From Podarcis raffonei (lineage: Eukaryota; Chordata; Lepidosauria; Squamata; Lacertidae), in contig NC_070611.1 in NCBI RefSeq assembly GCF_027172205.1, positions 9,655,479 through 9,719,478 of the forward strand: a stretch of DNA of 64,000 nucleotides, given 5' to 3'. The translations under genes were made by a program, and so were the position numbers. The notes below the pieces were generated by a model. That model saw only the letters and a program-made list of their open reading frames with translations, did not search any database and had not been told where the DNA came from. This document shows positions 44,646-57,535 of the stretch, one piece after another. The stretch's first letter is position 1; every line of letters starts with the position of its first letter.

Positions 44646-45061
44646 AGTACGACCCAAAAACAGCCACACTGCTCAGAGGTGCCCTGAGGAGATTCTTCAG
44701 AATAACTAGACCTGCTGGCAGCCAAAAGGATGACGCTCTCTGTCTGGACTGCGTTCATGCCAAAACTCATCTTGGGGCTTTACTCTTCTTTGCAACCAGT
44801 GGTGCGTTATAAATGCAGATGTATATTCTTCCCAAAAGTTGATTCCAACTGTTATCACAACGAAAGAAGTTCCAATCTGGAGCTTTGCAAAAGCCTTGTT
44901 GCTCCAAAGCAGGCAAGAGAGCGAGCAGAGAAGGCTCCAACTCATGGATAAGATACAGTGTGAACTCATGCAAACAGCCATGCATCCAAACGAAAGCAGC
45001 TCATCTCTCGCTTAACTACCACCATTATATGTCGGTAAAGCTTTATATGGATCCCCTAACA
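44646..45061. other. Intergenic, no feature recognised
   Basis: About 415 bases without a recognised gene or repeat. Confidence 0.45.
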
Positions 45062-45197
45062 CAAGCATAGGCAAATTCTGGCCCTCCATATGTTTGGGAC
45101 TACAATTCCCATCATCCCTAGCTAACAGGACCAGTGGTCAGGGATGGTGGGAGTTGTAGTCCCCAACATCTGGAGGGCCAGAGTTTGCCTATGCCTG
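45062..45197. mobile_element. 136 bp foldback hAT MITE, second copy
   Basis: CAAGCATAGGCAAA and TTTGCCTATGCCTG are inverted ends; CCCTAACA flanks both sides (45,054-45,061; 45,198-45,205). The interior shares ATCATCCCTAGCTAACAGGA with the copy at 42,010 and has the same length. Confidence 0.93.
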
Positions 45198-45205
45198 CCC
45201 TAACA

Positions 45206-45960
45206 AATGCACATTTATTGTGGTAGGTAACACAGGCCATTACTAAAACACAGCTACTGGCATTTTAAGTTTGGCTAATGGGCCTATTTTATTTACTGCT
45301 TGGACAAAGCTGCTGCTGGTGCATTATCCTGAATTTCTACCCTTGTCTACTAATTTGGGAAAAGCCGCTTGAAATAAAAATGCTCCCAATGAACTCAGCA
45401 TTTAGACGGCAGTCCTAACACCTTACATGGGAGCAAGTACCACTGAATTTAGTAAATAGTTACTTCAGAATAGATGTGGTTAGGATTCAGCAGTTAGTAG
45501 TTTTCTGCACTACACTATTTCAGCTTGTATTGTATGCCAAATAGTTAACACATGCCAAGGCCATACAGATTATTTTAAACTGTAAGCATATTGGAAGATC
45601 AATGGCTTTTGTATTTCCAATCAGATTTTAAGGGAAATAGAAGGCAGCCAGAACAGCAATTCTGAATGCCCACAACATTGGTTTTTTAAAGGTAGCAAAC
45701 AATCTAAAATTCCTACTTGCTCCTGTATTTTAGTGATCTTGCTGAACTTGTCACCCTGAACACTTTCAATGAACCTTAACACCCTGTAGTCCAGGCCAAA
45801 CATTCTTAATAAATTAAACTGTAGAAGCAATTTCTTACTTTTACACTTTTATTAGTTTTCACTTAGCTTGAGAGCTTCTCTAAAGTAAGGATTATATAAA
45901 ATGAAGTATCCAATACAATTCTCATTTTTAGAAACTATTAGAAATACTAGTTAAATTTCA
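45206..45960. other. Intergenic, no gene recognised
   Basis: AT-rich. A TTACATGGGAGCAAGTACC stretch near 45,423 resembles a dispersed lizard repeat also seen near 53,400. AATAAA on the minus strand at 45,848-45,853 may be an alternative poly(A) signal of CCDC71L. Confidence 0.4.
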
Positions 45961-46739
45961 ACTATAAAACTTTATTACATACAAAACATTCAACCATTAT
46001 TATATTGAAAGTTTGTTACCACAAAGTCCAACTCATGTACAAAACAAAAACAAAAAGGAGCAAAACATTTTTGCACCATCAAATCAGCCGTGAGCTGTTA
46101 ATTAAGTCTTCATTCCTTGAGCATCCTTGGTCAAAAGCTTAAGTCCCGTTATCTGAAACTGGAAACACTTAGCATATTCAAGTAACCCTGAGCATCTAGT
46201 GCAATTGCACAAAAGTCATATATAATAGTCCATTGGCTACTTCTTAAAGGGGGGAAATTGGCATTAAATTGGTAGCAAAGTTCCTTTGGAAAGGGGGGCG
46301 GGGAGCAACAAGTGATCTCTTTGCCAAATTCGTGAGTGAGGTAGCCCAATGGCAAGAAAGAAAAAGTGACTCGAAAGGAAAGGAAAAGCCAGACTGCAAC
46401 TCTTGCCTCCTCCTCCTCAGCCCAAGGTGATCAAGGTAAGTAGAAAAGGCTCCCCCGTAGATCGCGTGGCGAGAGGCCGCCCAGTCCAGGTGGGGAAAAT
46501 GGGGCTGGGAAAGGGGCGACAGTCCTCCCAAGACTTCGCCCTAAAGTGCAGTTCATTGAATGGTAAGGACGACCCAATCCGGACCAGAGTAATTGTAAAC
46601 AGGTGACTGCCACGCGCCTCCCTTCGCTGGTTCGCTACGTCGCGGCTGGCGAGGAGAAGGGACCCCAAAAAAAATCACAATCCCGGTTCTCACAATCCCG
46701 GTTCTCCGCCCCCCAAGCCCGGTGCCTGGGGCGGCTCCT
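45950..46739 (-). other. CCDC71L: Probable 3' UTR of CCDC71L
   Basis: This stretch directly follows the CCDC71L stop codon on the minus strand and contains no recognisable transposon, unlike the surrounding DNA. A minus-strand AATAAA lies at 45,971-45,976, about 770 bases after the stop. The UTR end is inferred, not shown; human CCDC71L transcripts have a long 3' UTR, so it could reach further left. Confidence 0.4.
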
Positions 46740-47920
<1,181 letters not shown>

Positions 47921-48010
47921 TTTGAACGGCATCACGCGGCGGAGGCCCGCCCCGTCCAGGCCCCGCTTGGGGTGCGTGGCCGTCGCGGAAACGTCTGGGA
48001 GGGTGTTGCT

Positions 48011-48599
48011 TGGGAGAGACTTTGAGTTGGTGGCCTCAAGGCTCAACCAGTGAAGGGGGATCTGCTTCCCAGTTTAGGATGAGGGGATTTGTAACACTCC
48101 AATCTGGCATCATCTTCTTGCCTTTGTTGGTTCCACAAAAGAAGAGAAGACCTCATTGTATATAATCTCCTTTTATAAGGTTTTAAGTAGGTCCCCACTT
48201 CCCTGAAGCAAACAGTGATGGTTTCCCAGAACAACATAATGTGGGGGAAAATTGGGTGCCATTTTATATTTCTTTGGTTGGAATTCACACTGAAATTCAA
48301 AAGCTTGCCCTTAAGACGTAGGAAGAACTAAATAGTAAAAAACAACAACCCCACAACATAGCTTATAAGCGTTCATTGTTATACTAATCTGATGATAATT
48401 GGAGATATGCGTGCCCTTAAAGGATAATACAGTAATGGTATGATAATACAGTATGTCCAGAGGTTCTTGTGCCCCATTCTTAACCTTTCTGGCTCAGCAG
48501 AATGGAGAACCTCAACATGATCAAAATCTCTTAACAAAATTTTAAAAGTTGTTGCATTTTTAATTTTATTTGGTTTAATTTTTTAAATAAACTGTTCTT
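48011..48599. other. Upstream flank of CCDC71L, nothing recognised
   Basis: CpG density falls abruptly after about 48,010 and ordinary AT-rich sequence follows. No repeat or gene was recognised. Confidence 0.45.
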
Positions 48600-48624
48600 T
48601 CATCATCATCATCATCATCATCAA
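48600..48624. repeat. (ATC)n microsatellite
   Basis: About eight uninterrupted CAT/ATC units. Confidence 0.95.
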
Positions 48625-49269
48625 TGGTAGGCAGTCTACCAACATGAAAACATAATGGTACAATAATATTGATTAAAAAGCAGATAGCGTAAGGAGGGCC
48701 TGCCCCCAAAATGGTCCAGTCAGTCAATCATGCCTTCCGTGATACTCCATTCTGTTTGCCCTCCTACATCATTTTTTGGGGTCACCCACACACCCCAAGT
48801 CAGTATTCCAGGGCTATTCAGCACATTCAGTCCCTATTAGGCTGTTTGGGACATTTTGCCTTGGGATCGCCATGTCTAGCCCAGCACCCTGTTCTCACAG
48901 TGGCCAACCAGATAAGCAGAGCCTGGTAGGTCCCTCTTCTGCTTGGTCCTGTTTGGGGGCTACGTAAAGGAACCAGAGAACTGAGATGGCTTTCAAGGAT
49001 GGTGAATCTGCCCTGCAGACCAAGAGCATGGCCAGTGGTCAGGGATGATGGGAACTGGAGTCCAGAACCTTCTGGAGCTCCACAGTTACCCATCTCTGAG
49101 AGAGGGAAAGGTAACAAAAGTTTAGAAAATTATAATTGGCCAAGAACAGTAGAACACCTCTCATCTAATAAAACCAAATGGCAATAGGCTCCAGACAGAT
49201 GAGCTCTTCAGGCAACACCTATTTACTTATTTATTATCTTCGATAGTTGTTCTTTGCCCAAAGGTGTCA
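48625..49269. other. Intergenic with dispersed repeat scraps
   Basis: Bases 48,855-48,985 contain the TTCTCACAGTGGCCAACCAG repeat also seen at 21,090. Bases about 49,025-49,100 (GCCAGTGGTCAGGGATGATG) are a decayed piece of the foldback hAT MITE family of 42,010. No gene was recognised. Confidence 0.55.
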
Positions 49270-49271
49270 TA

Positions 49272-49304
<33 letters not shown>

Positions 49305-49650
49305 TTATTATTTATACCCTGCCCATCTGGCTAGGCCTCCCCAGCCACTCTGGGCGGCTTCCATAGAAACCAAAACTACAATAAAATATCACACGTTAAA
49401 AACTTCCCTGAACAGGGCTGCCTTAAGATGTCTTCTGAATGTCAGGTAGTTGTTTATCTCTTTGACATCTGCTGGAAGGGCGTTCCACAGGGCGGGCGCC
49501 ACTACCGAGAAGGCCCTCTGCCTGGTTCCCTGTAGCTTTGCTTCTCTCAATGAGGGAACCGCCAGAAGGCCCTCGGCGCTGGACCTCAGCGTCCGGGCAG
49601 AATGATGGGGGTGGAGACGCTCCTTCAGGTATACTTCAGGTATACTTCAG
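49270..49650 (-). mobile_element. L2/CR1-type LINE 3' end
   Basis: It begins with an (AAT)n tail (49,277-49,303), then TTATACCCTGCCCATCTGGC and CCCCAGCCACTCTGGGCGGC, the reverse complement of the 3' end at 31,455. Coding remains on the minus strand include a QRAFSVVAPALWNALPADVK-like stretch. It matches the longer copy at 59,390. Confidence 0.85.
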
Positions 49651-50444
49651 GTAATTACAGGTAGTCCATAAACATTATTGCACATAAACAAGCCAGGAAG
49701 TAGTGACAAAGCTGTGCAGCAGTTCACTGAGGGATAGGTAGACTCACAACCTGAACTTCCTGGTTTTGGCAGACTCTTTCCATCCCAGGATGTGAGATCT
49801 GTCTGTTGTAATCAGCTGGGGGGGGGAAATGTTACTTTAGCTTAGGTTGGGTGCCTTGCCAGGCCAGGGGGGCAGGACTAGCAGAGAAGACAGAATTTAT
49901 ACTCCAACTCTGCTCTTTTTTAATTGATAAAAGTGCATATTTTTGTTTTTAAACATATAAAAGTGCAGTATGTCTGTATGCAACTCAATGGAGCACAAAG
50001 TTTGGCAAGTGAGCACCGCAATTGAGCTGGTGGAGGGAGGTCTGAGAGGGGGGCAATTTATTTTTATTATTATTGTTATTTATACCCCACCCATCTCACT
50101 GGGTTGCCCCAGCCACTCTGGGCACAGTGTTAGAAATTCAGATATATAAGCTAGGTACCAAATGGCTCCTTACACCGGGGTTACAGTCGCCAAAATGGGA
50201 TGCCTGGTTGTCATTTTTGGACCAGACAGTTCAAAAGTTGTCTTTTTCATTATGACTTTTTGGTTCCTGAAATTCATTCTGACTGTGTAGATAAAATATA
50301 ATGGATATAATTCTACAGGATGGGGTACTAGTATGTGAAAACCGTCCAAGTCCAAAGATCCCTAGGCATGCACCTGCAGATGGGGGAGACGTCAGGCAGC
50401 ATCCGGGTGCCCAGGCATCTTCACTTGGTCACAAGTGGCTGATA
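49651..50444. other. Intergenic; L2 tail scrap
   Basis: Bases 50,055-50,127 are another minus-strand L2-type 3' tail (TTATTATTGTTATTTATACC; CCCCAGCCACTCTGGGCAC). GGTATACTTCAGGTATACTT near 49,628 is a short tandem duplication. No gene was recognised. Confidence 0.55.
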
Positions 50445-50795
50445 GGTAAAGGTAAAGGGGCCCCTGACCATCAGGTCCAGTCGTGACCGAATCTGGGGTT
50501 GCGGCACTCTTCTCGCTTTACTGGCCAAGGGAGCCGGTGTACAGCTTCCAGGTCATGTGGCCAGCATGACTAAGCCGCTTCTCGCGAACCAGAGCAGCGC
50601 ACGGAAACGCTGTTTACCTTCCTGCCAGAGTGGTACCTATTTATCTACTTGCACTTTGGGCTTTCGAACTGCTAGGTTGGGAGGAGCAGGGACCGAGCAA
50701 CGGGAGCTCACCCCGTCGCAGGGATTCGAACCGCCAACCTTCTGATTGGCAAGTCCTAGTCTCTGTGGTTTAACCCACAGCGACACCCGCGCACC
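50445..50795 (-). mobile_element. Sauria SINE
   Basis: Read on the minus strand, the head (box B GGTTCGAATCCCTGCGACGG), the body and the tail GGTCAGGGGCCCCTTTACC are all present. A clear target duplication was not found. Confidence 0.9.
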
Positions 50796-51189
50796 TGGCG
50801 CCTGTTGAATTTCAGGCGCTGCCTATCCCTCCATGCATTGCTGCACATTTATGTCACTATTTCCCGGCTTCTTTGTTTTCATGGATGTAAATGGTTTCTT
50901 CTGCTCTTGCTGACTTTAAAGTTTGGAACAGTAACATTAGCAGTATGAGCAAACAGGTCAATAAAACATTTCCCCCTCTTTGATATCATTCACTCTCTCT
51001 TAAGAAAAATGTCAGTCATTATTGCTTTTAAGCCTGTGAAGCCACCTATTGTATGCAATTCTAAATTATGCACATATTTTGCATGTGCAATGAGCATGCA
51101 ACACTAGCACAATGAAAACAATTTTAAAGCAAGAAAAACTTAAAAAATAGTATTCACTTTGCACCTCCAAGTAAAAAAATGCATATATA
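50796..51189. other. Intergenic, no feature recognised
   Basis: About 390 AT-rich bases before the Tc1 element. Confidence 0.45.
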
Positions 51190-51499
51190 CAGTTGCCATC
51201 AAAATTGTTCAACCCCCGTTGCAAATCAGGTTTATTGTCAAAAATTGCAGACTTTCAGCTGTTTGCAATGAGCAAATCAAACAAAAGCAATTGAAATAGC
51301 TCAACACAACAGATGCTTCAAGTGGTTCCCCGAGCTGAAATTGGAATTTGTCCTGGCTTCTACAATCTCACTATTATTCAACCCCTTCATGGCAAGCATC
51401 TTTAGTACTCAGTGGAGCAGCCTTTTGCTGCTATGCCCAGCTGCAAACACAATGCATAGACAGACAGCAGCTTCTGGCAGAGTCCCTGAGAAATCTTAG

Positions 51500-52400
51500 C
51501 TATTCCTTATGAGCAATGGCCTCCAGTTCAGTAATATTCTTGGGTTTGCGTTCTGCAACCACCTTCTTCAAATCCCACCAGAGATTTTCTTTGGGGTTCA
51601 AGTCAGGTGACTGAAATGGCCACTGTAGTAGAACCTTCCAGGACTTCTTCTGCAACCAAGTCTTGGTGGAATTTGAGGGATGCTTTTGGGAGCATTGTCC
51701 TGTTGGAAGGTCCAATGACACCCAAGCTTCAGCTTCCTCGCAGATGGCATGACATTTCCTCCTAGGATTTCCTGATACTTCAATGAATCCATCCTGCCTT
51801 CTAAATGCTGCAAGTTTCCAGATGTCCCAGAGCATCACTGAGCCACCACCATTCTTCATTGTATTCTTTTCAGTGTATGCTTCATTCTTCTTCTTCCAGA
51901 CATAACATTGATCCATGGGGCTGAAAAATTCCTATTTTGTTCATTGCTCCACAGAACAGAATCCCAAAACTTCTGTGGCTTATTCATATGATTTTGCTCA
52001 TATTAGAACTTACTTTTTTGTGCTTTTGGGTCAGTAGTGGTGTATGTCTTGGAGGTCTGGCATGGAAGGCATACGTGTTTAGTCTGTGGCTTTCTGTGTT
52101 CACTGAAACCTCAGTGCCTGCTGCCTCCAGGTCTTGCTGCAGCTCATTTGAAGTCACTTGAGGGCTTTTACCAGCCCATCTTCTCAGAAATCTGGTTGCT
52201 TCCACACATAGCTTCCTTTTTCTGCCCCGTCCAGGTAGTGTAACCACTGTTCCTCTGAACTTGCGAACTATGCTTCCAGCAGTGTCTCTAGGAACATTCA
52301 GTGCCTTCGCTATCTTCTTGTATCCTGCCCCTTGCTTATGAAGGGTGATGATCTATTCTCTTACCTCTTGGACCATTGTCTTGACCAGTGTTCGAAACTC
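51500..52400 (-). pseudogene. Tc1 transposase, inactivated
   Basis: On the minus strand: a helix-turn-helix start (YKKIAKALNVPRDTAGS-like, near 52,300), the second DNA-binding part GRGRKRKLCVEATRFLRRWA with TSNELQQDLEAAGTEVSVNT (52,247-51,984), then GGGSVMLWDIWKLAAF, WTFQQDNAPKSIPQ and SPDLNPKENLWWDLKKVVAE of the DDE domain. The second aspartate (QQDN) and the final glutamate (PKEN) are visible. The first catalytic site reads LWSNEQ in place of the usual LWSDE. The pieces lie in different frames, so several frameshifts separate them. It cannot act as a transposase. Confidence 0.9.
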
Positions 52401-52436
52401 CCATTGTTCTAGGCGTATTTTGCATTTCATCAGCAC

Positions 52437-52850
52437 GAGCCGTTTCTGAGCTCTGAGAGCAGTACTGCACCTAAGAGTTCAGAGTAAACTGCAGAGAGGA
52501 AGGAAAGGAGGGCCTTTTTCTGCCTCCCAACTTCCAGCTCCTCTGAAGACTGGAGAAGAGACCCTCTTAAGAATATTAGGGGAGCAGGTGGGGGAAGTAT
52601 GGCTTTGTTTTTGCAGTCTTTAGATGACAACTAGACTTCAGCTGAAGTTCATTCATTTTCAGCACTGTATTCTTGTTATAAACAAGCGCACCCAGGCATT
52701 CTGTTGTTGCGCCCATAACCTAGGTTTAAGGTGCCATTTAGCTCCCAGCTTTCAAAGCTCCGTTTCTAACACTGCTCTTGACTTAGCCATATTTCTGACT
52801 TGCAGTCAACACAAAAGTTGTTGAAATATCTGAGCTAAGACTAAAAAAAG
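52437..52850. mobile_element. Unidentified insert inside the Tc1 element
   Basis: This piece lies between the transposase start and the right inverted repeat, where Tc1 elements normally have little sequence. It contains GGTTTAAGGTGCCATTTAGC and TTGTTATAAACAAGCGC. No TIR or duplication was recognised. It may be a SINE or other retroposon I cannot name. Confidence 0.4.
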
Positions 52851-53165
52851 CTCATGTGTTGCAGCTGAAGCACATCTAAGAAGCCCTTGATTAGTTGCAT
52901 CAGGTGTGCTTGAGGCAACACCTGTTGTATTTGTGTTGCTGTGAGAGATTCTATTCAAGGGGTTGAATAATTGTGAGACGGGAGAAGCCAATATAAGTTC
53001 CAGTTTCAGCTGAATTTGGGGGAAACACTTGAAGCATCCTTTGATCCGTTGAGCTATTTCAATTGCTTTTGCTTGATTTGCTCATTGCAAACAGCTGAAA
53101 GTCTGCAAATTTTGATAATAAACCCAATTTGCAATGGGAGTTGAATAATTTCGATTGCAACTGTA

Positions 53166-53547
53166 AATATATATAATGCACACATTCTCATATTCTATTC
53201 AGAATCGGAAAGTTATAGCTATGACAACAGTTTCCCATTAAAAATAAGTAAACTTGAACCAGGCTAGATTCCCCATGAATATTTAAAACTACCTCATGAT
53301 AACTACTGTATCTTTCAAAATACGGTTTGGAACAAAAAATAGACAGCAGAACCTGTACATGTTTACTCAGAACTAAGGATTAAATCTTAACGTGGTTTAC
53401 CTGGGGGTAAGCCCTACTACATTCAATAGGATTTACTTCTGAGTATCAATGTTAGTGCTACTCAGAACAGACACATTGAAATTAATGGACATGACTAATT
53501 GGGTCCATTAATCTCAATGAGTCTACTCTGAGTAAAAGTTAAAAAAG
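53166..53547. other. Intergenic with dispersed repeat
   Basis: From about 53,385 there is a TTACCTGGGGGTAAGCCC and GGATTTACTTCTGAGTATCA repeat. Sequences of this form (TACTCAGAAGTAAG-like) are common in lizard DNA and reappear in part at 53,870 and 45,410. Confidence 0.5.
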
Positions 53548-53860
53548 GTAAAGGTAGAGGACCCCTGACAGTTAAGTCCAGTCATGAACTACTCTGGGGT
53601 TGCGGTGCTCATCTCGCTTTACTGGCCGAGGGAGCCAACGTTTGTCTGCAGACAGTTTTTCCGGGTCATATGGCCAGCATGGCTAAGCCGCTTCTGGCGA
53701 AACCAGAGCAGCTCACGGAAACGCCGTTTACCTTCCTGCTGGAGCCGTACCTATTTATCTACTTGCACTTTGACATGCTTTTGAACTGTTAGGTTGGCAG
53801 GAGCAGGGACTGAGCAATGGGAGCTCACTCCGTCGCAGGGATTTGAACCGCCGACCTTTG
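53548..53860 (-). mobile_element. Sauria SINE lacking its 5' head
   Basis: The tail (GGTAAAGGTAGAGGACCCC) and the body are present on the minus strand. It ends at box B (GGATTTGAACCGCCGACC) and lacks the tRNA-like 5' start seen in full copies. More diverged than the copy at 25,624. Confidence 0.85.
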
Positions 53861-53915
53861 CATACCTACTTGGGAGTAAGTCCAATGGCGCTTACTTCTG
53901 AATGGACAAGTAGTA

Positions 53916-54150
53916 CAGTGGTACCTCTGGTTACGAACTTAATTCGTTCCGGAGGTCTGTTCTTAACCAGAAACTGTTCTTAACCTGAGGTACCACTTTA
54001 GCTAATGGGGGCCCCGCCGCGCTGCCGCCGCATGATTTCTGTTCTCATCCTGAGGTAAAGTTTTTAACCTGAGGTACTACTTCCGGGTTAGCGGAGTCTG
54101 TAACCTGAAGTGTTTGTAACCTGAGGTGTTTGTAACCTGAGGTACCACTT
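53916..54150. mobile_element. Tigger/mariner-like MITE
   Basis: It begins CAGTGGTACCTCTGGTTACG and ends GTAACCTGAGGTACCACTT between TA dinucleotides, with GTTCTTAACC blocks inside. It is the same family as 29,920. Confidence 0.88.
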
Positions 54151-56579
54151 TATTGCTGCTTGAGATCTGAAGACCATGGAAAGAAAAAAGAACAAAAGAT
54201 AAGCTGTTTCTTAAAGGACAACCATGGTTGTAAGACTCTAGCTTGGGTAAATACCTCCACAACTCAACATAATCAGACTAAGTTACTAAGTCAAATGGCC
54301 ATTAAGTCACCTGGGAATGTGCCAACACTTGCTGAAGCTCCCAACTTTTACCACACATTTGTGGCAGACAAAAGATTGGATGGTGTACGTATTAATCTAG
54401 TTGATCAAACAACTATATGGTAAGCCCGACCACATGGTAATATGGTTGTCAGTACTGGGTCACTGTTCCCATGCAGAGCTGGGTCATTCAGTTCTTTATC
54501 AGGGAGGGTGTTTCAGAAGAGAAAAAAGTGGATTTTTTAGTAGTATGCGGGCATCCTGAGACATGCAAGGGTGTAATGATGAACATTGGTCCTTGCTGAA
54601 AATATCATGAGATTACATTGTTAGCTTGGTGTGTGAGCATTTGGAACTGTTAGGTTATATAACAAGGGGGCGTCGTGTGTATATGCCTTTAATTACTTGT
54701 GCAGAAGGGGAAATGTCTACTTCATGTGTGCTGAATGTGAAATCCTACTTGCTATTGAATGCACACATCATTACACAACTGTGTGAGTCTTCTATCCTAT
54801 CCCAGAAAGATAGGATATAAATGTAGTTATGTCTACGTCCAGGGCTGAGCTCCAAATTCCACAGTCCCCTTGCCCAGGCTAGAGAACTAGCACTGAAGAA
54901 AAAGGTGGGGCCTTGTGGACTTTTATAGTACTTGGTTGTGCCCAATATTTGTCATACTCTGGGCAGACCCACTGAAATTAATAGGCATAACTAAATTAGA
55001 GAACTTAGTTGGAGACAACCCACTGCTGCTGAAATTCCAGCAGAGAGACTGCTCTTTCTCAAAGGCTTTGGAAGCATCTGCTGCTGTCAAAAATCATGGT
55101 TCAAGTTTCTTCCTCCACTGCCATCAGTCTGCAATGGCTTAAAGTGCTTTACAGTGTTAAGACTGTAGGACCAGCCCCAAAGGAAAACTGGAAGAGTACC
55201 ACTCTGCTTTGCCTGTTTGCAATTCATGGTCCTGAGCAAGCTGCAATTTGGCTTATCATCTGACATCTATAATATTCTATGCTTTAAACACACACACACA
55301 CACAATGCACAAATCAACAAATGTATTAATGTTATAACTTGTTGCTGGGCAATACCATTCCACCACCATTTTGTGTGCTCATGAGTAACTTGCTGAAAAG
55401 GTTGTCTTTTTGTCTGAAAAGGTCAACAAGTCTGGAAAGAATCTTGCAAACTGGGATAAAGTGCCCTTGTGGAAACGCTCTATTGAAATGGACAAGGAAA
55501 TGTCCCCACCCACTATTCACTTGGGAGTGACCTCTTAATGTAATTCATAGGGGTTATTTACCCATTCTCCAGTTCCTAATCTAATCAAAGAAACACGATC
55601 TCCCATTGGCTAGCTATGAAGAGTTCCAAGATTTTGAGTACATCTTCAAACTCCCATCTTCAATAGGAACAAGACTGTGGTTTCTCTTTTGTGTACCTGG
55701 TGGTCTTGTGCACATTCCAGGATCACCCTGAGTCATTGTAATCAAAGACTAGAGCTGCCTTGGAACCCCTGAACTCAACAAGTTTCCCTTTGAGTCCTCC
55801 ATGATTCGCCTTCCCTGTGCTCAATATTGCTGGTAGACACTCTGCCCAGGTTTTTGGAGCTATCACTTGGGTGCTTATTCTTGCACCTCTGAAATCTTAA
55901 ATCCTGGTAGGTTCCAGAAAAGGATTCTGTTTTGATAAACATAGCCTGATTTTGTTTGGAATCCCAACATTTGAGTGCAATCCCATTTCCAGTGGGTTCT
56001 GTGCAGGAAAACCTTGCTGTGTCTGAGGGAAGTATCTTATTTTTGCCTTCTTTGGGTATCTACCCAGATGCTAAGGAATGAAAGTGTTTCACAAATATTC
56101 CACCTTCCAGTGAATATAAAGGATTTGGGGTGACTGACAAACACTTGGTGTGTGTATCGATTTTATCAACCCTGTGGAATAATGATTTCTTTTACTAATG
56201 AGAAATTTATTTCAATAATTTATAAACCCATTCACAGCCCGAGGCCATCAAAACGGTGTAGAGTGGGATTGCAAATAAGATGGAACAAATTCTAAAAACA
56301 ATTAAAACAACTCCTACAAGCTCTAAAAGCCATAAACCTGCTCTTACAAACTAAAAAACCCCACCAACTTTCTCAGTCATACAAATAATATTTTATAACT
56401 GACTGAGTCACACCTCAGTGAAAGCTTAAACGAAGGCATTTTCACAGAGCATTAAAGCAATTAACTTTAGCAAGTGACCCAGAACACTCTGTGATTGACC
56501 AGAAGACAGCCATCCTTGAACAAAGGAACTTCAGAAATAAACTCCAATGTGAAAACTACTGAATTACAGTTTATCAAGA
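54151..56579. other. Intergenic, no gene recognised
   Basis: About 2.4 kb. A short (CA)n lies at 55,289-55,304. No protein domain, SINE head or terminal inverted repeat was recognised. Open frames here are under 90 codons and overlap on both strands. Confidence 0.4.
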
Positions 56580-57310
56580 AGTTAAATTGTATGCATTTGG
56601 TTCTGAAGAGAAAGACAGTTTAGTACAGCCACTCATTATTGAGGGGAAGTGCGTGGAACAGGTCTTGGTGTTTCCATTTCTGGGAATGGAGTTGAGAGAT
56701 GACCTAACCTGGGGGGGAAACAGCAAAGACCTGATGAAGAGAGCACAGCAGAGGTTATATTTTCTGAGAATCCTCCAGAAAAACAATCTCTCAAAGGACC
56801 TGTTGATGGCATTTTACCATTGTACTGTTGAGAGTGTATTAACTTATGGTCTGTGTGTGTGGTTTGGGAGCTGCACGGTCAAGGAAAAAACAATGCTGTC
56901 CAGGGTTGTAAAGACTGCGGAGAGAATAACTGGGTGCACTCTTCCCACCTTGGACCAAATCTATGCTTCCAGGTGCCATAAGAAAGCTGCAGAGATAGCG
57001 CAGGATAGTGCGCACCCCAGAAATGATCTCTTTCAGCTTCTACCTTCTGGAAGAAGGTACAGGGTTACAAAGACTAGGACTAGCCGACTGAGAAACAGTT
57101 TTTATCCAAATGCGATTTTGGTTTTAAATGCAGCGTAAGGAGTCTCTATGGTAGTATATTGTATTTAAAAATGGGGTATCAGAGTTTTTAGGGGGCTAAC
57201 CAGGTTGGGATAGCAGGCTTGTTGGTTTTTGAATGTCTTATGTAGATTTTTTCCAATTTCATTGTTCTGTATGGGACAATGACAATAAAGATTATCGTAT
57301 TGTATCATAT
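56580..57310 (+). mobile_element. Rex1-like non-LTR retrotransposon, C-terminal end
   Basis: The open frame 56,587-57,138 (183 codons) reads FLGMELRDDLTWGGNSKDLM, KRAQQRLYFLRILQKNNLSK, YHCTVESVLTYGLCVWFGSC and LLPSGRRYRVTKTRTSRLRN. This order is typical of the Rex1/Babar clade of LINEs, past the catalytic region. The 3' end (CAATGACAATAAAGATTATC) with short TCGTATTGTATC-type repeats also fits. It is 5'-truncated, and the surviving frame is undamaged. Confidence 0.85.
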
Positions 57311-57535
57311 TATCGTACCTTAGTTAGAACATTGCACTAGGAGAACAGGGTTCAAGTCTCCACTCAGCAATGAAGCTCACTGGGTGACCTCAGGCCAAAC
57401 ATAGCTTCTCAGCCAAATATACCTCTCAGGGTTGTTGTGCAGATAAAATGGGGAGCAGGAGAATCATGTGCACTACTCTGAGCTCCTTGGACGACAAGTG
57501 GGATATAAATGTAGTAATAAATAAGTAAATGATTT
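57311..57535 (+). mobile_element. tRNA-headed (CORE-type) SINE
   Basis: A decayed tRNA head with box B-like GGGTTCAAGTCTCC is followed by GAAGCTCACTGGGTGACC, TCTCAGGGTTGTTGTGCAG and GTGGGATATAAATGTAG. It is the same family as 13,963 and lacks the first half of the head. Confidence 0.65.

Larger units (their letters stand above)
51190..53163 (-). mobile_element. Tc1-type DNA transposon with about 200 bp inverted repeats
   Basis: The ends are CAGTTGCCATCAAAATTGTT and the inverse of AATTTCGATTGCAACTG, flanked by TA. The inverted repeats run 51,190-51,388 and 52,957-53,163, as in Tc1 elements of the long-TIR (IR/DR) kind. Total length is 1,974 bp, longer than the usual 1.6 kb because of an extra segment at about 52,437-52,850. 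The transposase gene is present but damaged. Confidence 0.92.
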
